Positions 57,984 to 60,142 of a DNA stretch of 60,142 nt are shown piece after piece (position 1 is the first letter of the stretch; every line of letters begins with the position of its first letter). A model generated the notes under the pieces. That model did not search any database and was not told where the DNA came from. It saw nothing but the letters and a program-made list of their open reading frames with translations. The DNA comes from DASXTW01 sp046726275 (GTDB lineage: Bacteria; Actinomycetota; UBA4738). The DNA lies in contig JBKPAF010000052.1 in NCBI GenBank assembly GCA_046726275.1, positions 1 to 60,142 of the forward strand. The letters are read 5' to 3'. A program made the translations under genes and the position numbers.

Positions 57984-59414
57984 ATGCCCAGACGTCCCGT
58001 TCCCACCGGCCGGCTCAGGCGGCGCCTAACCATCGCCTTCATCCTTGTCGCCGGCATCGCGTCCGGGGCGCTGGCGGTGGGGTCGTACCTGCTGGTCCGC
58101 CAGGCCCGACTGTCTGACTCGCTCGATGTCGCCAAGGCGGAGGCCCGCTTCGACCTGGTCCTGGCCCAGGGATTCCTGCCCCTCACCGAGGAGAGTACGG
58201 ACCGGCTGCTCCAGAGCTTCCAGCAGAACCGGGTCAACGTCGTCCTGGTGACCGGCCAGACCTCCCTGCCGTCGAACCCCACCTTCGCTCCCCGGATCTC
58301 CCCTTCCCTGCAGTCCCTCGTCCGGTCCGGGCAGCTCGCGTACGAGCGGGTCCGCAGCGGTGGCCACGACCTGCTCGTGATCGGAGGGCGGATCCCCGGG
58401 TCGGATCAGCAGCTGTACTTCGTCTTCGGGGAAGATCGGATCCAGCGCGACCTGACCCAGCTGCGGAAGGTGCTGCTGGCCGGGTGGGTCTTGGTCGTGA
58501 TCCTGGCCGGACTCGTCGGGAGGCTCCTGGCCAAGCGAACGCTGGAGCCCGTGGCCAGGGCAAGCAACGCGGCAAGGTCCATCGCCGAGGGCCTTCTGGC
58601 CACCCGTCTGCCGGTGACGGCCGAGGACGAGTTCGGTGCCTGGGCGGCGTCATTCAACGAGATGGCCGAGGCCCTGGAGGCCAAGATCGCCGCCCTCCAG
58701 GAGGCCCAGGCCAGGGAGCGCCGTTTCACCTCCGACGTCTCCCATGAGCTCCGGACGCCGCTCACGGCCCTGGTCGGCGAGGCCTCCCTGCTGCGAGAGA
58801 ACCTCGACCGCATGCCTCCCGAGGCTCGGCGTCCTGCCGAGCTGCTGATCCAGGACGTGGCCCGCCTCCGCCGACTGGTCGACGAGCTGATGGAGATCTC
58901 CCGGTTCGACGCGGGCCGAGAGAGCATCGAGGTGGAATCGGTCGATCTGCTGGCGCTCATCCGGGCCGCCATCCGATCCCGGGGATGGGACCAGATGGTC
59001 GAGCTGTCGGGTGACGACGTCGTCCTGAGCTCCGATCGCCGGCGGCTCGAGCGCATCGTCGCCAACCTCATGGGCAACGCGCTGGAGCACGGGGGCGGCC
59101 GATGCCGGGTGAACGTGGGTGTGAACGGCCAGCGGGCGTTCGTGGAGGTCACCGACCGGGGACAGGGCATTCCGTCGGAGCACCTGGTGCATCTCTTCGA
59201 CCGCTTCTATAAGGCCGATCCGTCGAGGGTGGGAACCGGCAGCGGCCTCGGCCTGGCCATAGCGATGGAGAACGCCAAGCTCCTCGGCGGGGACATCGAG
59301 GTCTGGAGCGAGGTGGGGACGGGGAGCCGGTTCACCCTGCTCCTGCCGGTAATGGAAGTGTTACCTGGCCGTGCCCGAGACGTTTCTCCCCTCCCCGAGC
59401 CTGGGGCGCGATGA
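57984..59414 (+). CDS. mtrB: Sensor histidine kinase, MtrB-like
   Basis: The protein (476 aa) has two TM helices (about 15-38 and 165-186) around an extracytoplasmic sensor region, then a HAMP domain (RTLEPVARASNAARSIAEG). The dimerisation helix carries the phosphorylated His in FTSDVSHELRTPLTALVGE. The ATPase domain has NLMGNALEHGGG, VTDRGQGIPSEHLVHLFDRFY and GTGSGLGLAIA. It phosphorylates the adjacent regulator. It starts 16 nt after the regulator stop. Confidence 0.92.
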   Translation: MPRRPVPTGRLRRRLTIAFILVAGIASGALAVGSYLLVRQARLSDSLDVAKAEARFDLVLAQGFLPLTEESTDRLLQSFQQNRVNVVLVTGQTSLPSNPTFAPRISPSLQSLVRSGQLAYERVRSGGHDLLVIGGRIPGSDQQLYFVFGEDRIQRDLTQLRKVLLAGWVLVVILAGLVGRLLAKRTLEPVARASNAARSIAEGLLATRLPVTAEDEFGAWAASFNEMAEALEAKIAALQEAQARERRFTSDVSHELRTPLTALVGEASLLRENLDRMPPEARRPAELLIQDVARLRRLVDELMEISRFDAGRESIEVESVDLLALIRAAIRSRGWDQMVELSGDDVVLSSDRRRLERIVANLMGNALEHGGGRCRVNVGVNGQRAFVEVTDRGQGIPSEHLVHLFDRFYKADPSRVGTGSGLGLAIAMENAKLLGGDIEVWSEVGTGSRFTLLLPVMEVLPGRARDVSPLPEPGAR

Positions 59415-59443
59415 GTCCGGCCAGCCCTCTCTAGGAGGACGAG

Positions 59444-60142
59444 ATGAAGCGCTTCAGCTTGTGGATCGTCGCATTGGGCCTGGTGGCCTCGGCGTGCGGG
59501 GCCTCGGGGGCCGTCTCCGTCGGTCCGGGCCCCAGCGGAAGTCCCACCCCCGGACAGAGCCCGAGCGGGATTCCGACCGGCAGTCCCTCGCCCAGTCCCA
59601 CCCCCACGTCGAACAGGAAGGTCACGTTCGAGGTCTGGTTCACGTATGAAGGCCGGCTGTTCGTGACCAAGCGCACCGAGCCCTTCCGCCAGGCCGTCGG
59701 AGGGCTCGCCCTGGAAAAGCTCCAGGCCGGCCCGACGACCGCGGAGCGGGCGGCGGGCGTCGAGACCACCATCGAGCCCAATTCCGGTCTCCGGATCGCC
59801 ACGCTCGCCGGTGGCGTTGCTACCGTCGAGGCCGGCCCCTCCTTCTTCGAGGGAACGCCGGCCGAGCAGACACTGTCGCGAGCGCAGGTCGTCTACACGC
59901 TAACGCAGTTCTCCACCATCCGGAGGGTGCGGTTCGCCGATGAGACTGAGACCTACGGCCGGAAGAGCTTCGAGGACCAGCTTCCCGCCATCCTGGTCGA
60001 GAGCCCCCTCATTGGAGCCAAAGTCTCCAGCCCGGTGACCGTGTCGGGGACCGCCAACGTGTTCGAAGCCACGGTGAGCCTGCGGATCCTCGATGAGAAC
60101 GGCAACGAGATCGCCCGCACCTTCACCACGGCCACCTGTGGG
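59444..60142 (+). CDS. GerMN-domain lipoprotein with Gmad2-like domain, truncated by window end
   Basis: The frame is open to the last base (233 codons), so the gene continues beyond the window. ATG 59444 follows taggagg (59432-59438). A signal peptide with lipobox LVASAC anchors it, and a Pro/Ser/Gly-rich linker follows. Residues 60-165 fit a GerMN domain (VTFEVWFTYEGRLFVTKRTEPF ... EQTLSRAQVVYTLTQFSTIRRVRF). From about 187 a Gmad2-like immunoglobulin fold begins (VESPLIGAKVSSPVTVSGTANVFEATVSLRI). Position after mtrB suggests an LpqB-like partner of the kinase. Confidence 0.85.
   Translation, partial: MKRFSLWIVALGLVASACGASGAVSVGPGPSGSPTPGQSPSGIPTGSPSPSPTPTSNRKVTFEVWFTYEGRLFVTKRTEPFRQAVGGLALEKLQAGPTTAERAAGVETTIEPNSGLRIATLAGGVATVEAGPSFFEGTPAEQTLSRAQVVYTLTQFSTIRRVRFADETETYGRKSFEDQLPAILVESPLIGAKVSSPVTVSGTANVFEATVSLRILDENGNEIARTFTTATCG

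Overview
The window is a 60 kb piece of a high-GC bacterial chromosome that most resembles a deep-branching member of Actinomycetota, outside the well-known genera. Three kinds of evidence point there. The 23S rRNA carries an extra stretch of about 90 nt (roughly 465-552) where actinobacteria have their helix-54 insertion. Several families are typical of the phylum: steA/steB, a garA-like FHA protein next to an ftsR-like MerR gene, DUF4193, a fused Lnt-Ppm protein, and an mtrA/mtrB pair followed by a GerMN lipoprotein. Finally, the gene order tlyA-nadK-steA-steB-pyrG-nudix-xerD-scpA-scpB-rluB-cmk-der and the order gcvH-garA-ftsR-BFN-merR-gcvP follow the Rv1691-Rv1713 and Rv1826-Rv1832 regions of Mycobacterium tuberculosis. 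Gene density is very high. Four-base NTGA stop/start overlaps are common, and many genes start 6-11 nt after a TANNNT -10 box, which suggests widespread leaderless transcription.

Layout. 1-3360: the 3' part of a 23S rRNA gene broken by two group I introns only 28 nt apart (the first with a LAGLIDADG endonuclease frame), then 5S rRNA and a terminator. 3374-10339: small accessory and housekeeping genes (TPR proteins, metallo-beta-lactamase fold hydrolase, SSB-like protein, DUF1015, HAD-IIA phosphatase with an acetyltransferase domain, rhomboid protease, SCP2-like protein). 10341-28204: a long co-directional block for rRNA modification, NAD kinase, envelope and division factors, CTP synthesis, alanine dehydrogenase, chromosome dimer resolution, nucleoside salvage, condensin partners, CMP kinase and Der, ending with tRNA-Pro(GGG). 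28629-42793: phospholipid and nucleotide-sugar synthesis, NAD salvage, the glycine cleavage H and P proteins, the FHA/MerR regulators, a D,D-carboxypeptidase, Hpt, and several small orphans. 42982-45644 (minus): lipoprotein acylation fused to polyprenol-mannose synthesis, and DUF4193.

46200-52623 is the most distinctive protein-coding block. It is a compact operon of NurA-like nuclease, HerA-like ATPase, SbcD/Mre11 and SbcC/Rad50, which is the gene set archaea use for double-strand-end resection. recN is missing from its conserved place between nadK and steA. The window ends with an amidohydrolase, a YjbQ protein, a lysine-2,3-aminomutase-like radical SAM enzyme divergent from an Lrp regulator, a secreted nuclease, and an MtrA/MtrB-like two-component system with a GerMN/Gmad2 lipoprotein cut off by the window edge. 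No CRISPR array, insertion sequence or prophage was seen.
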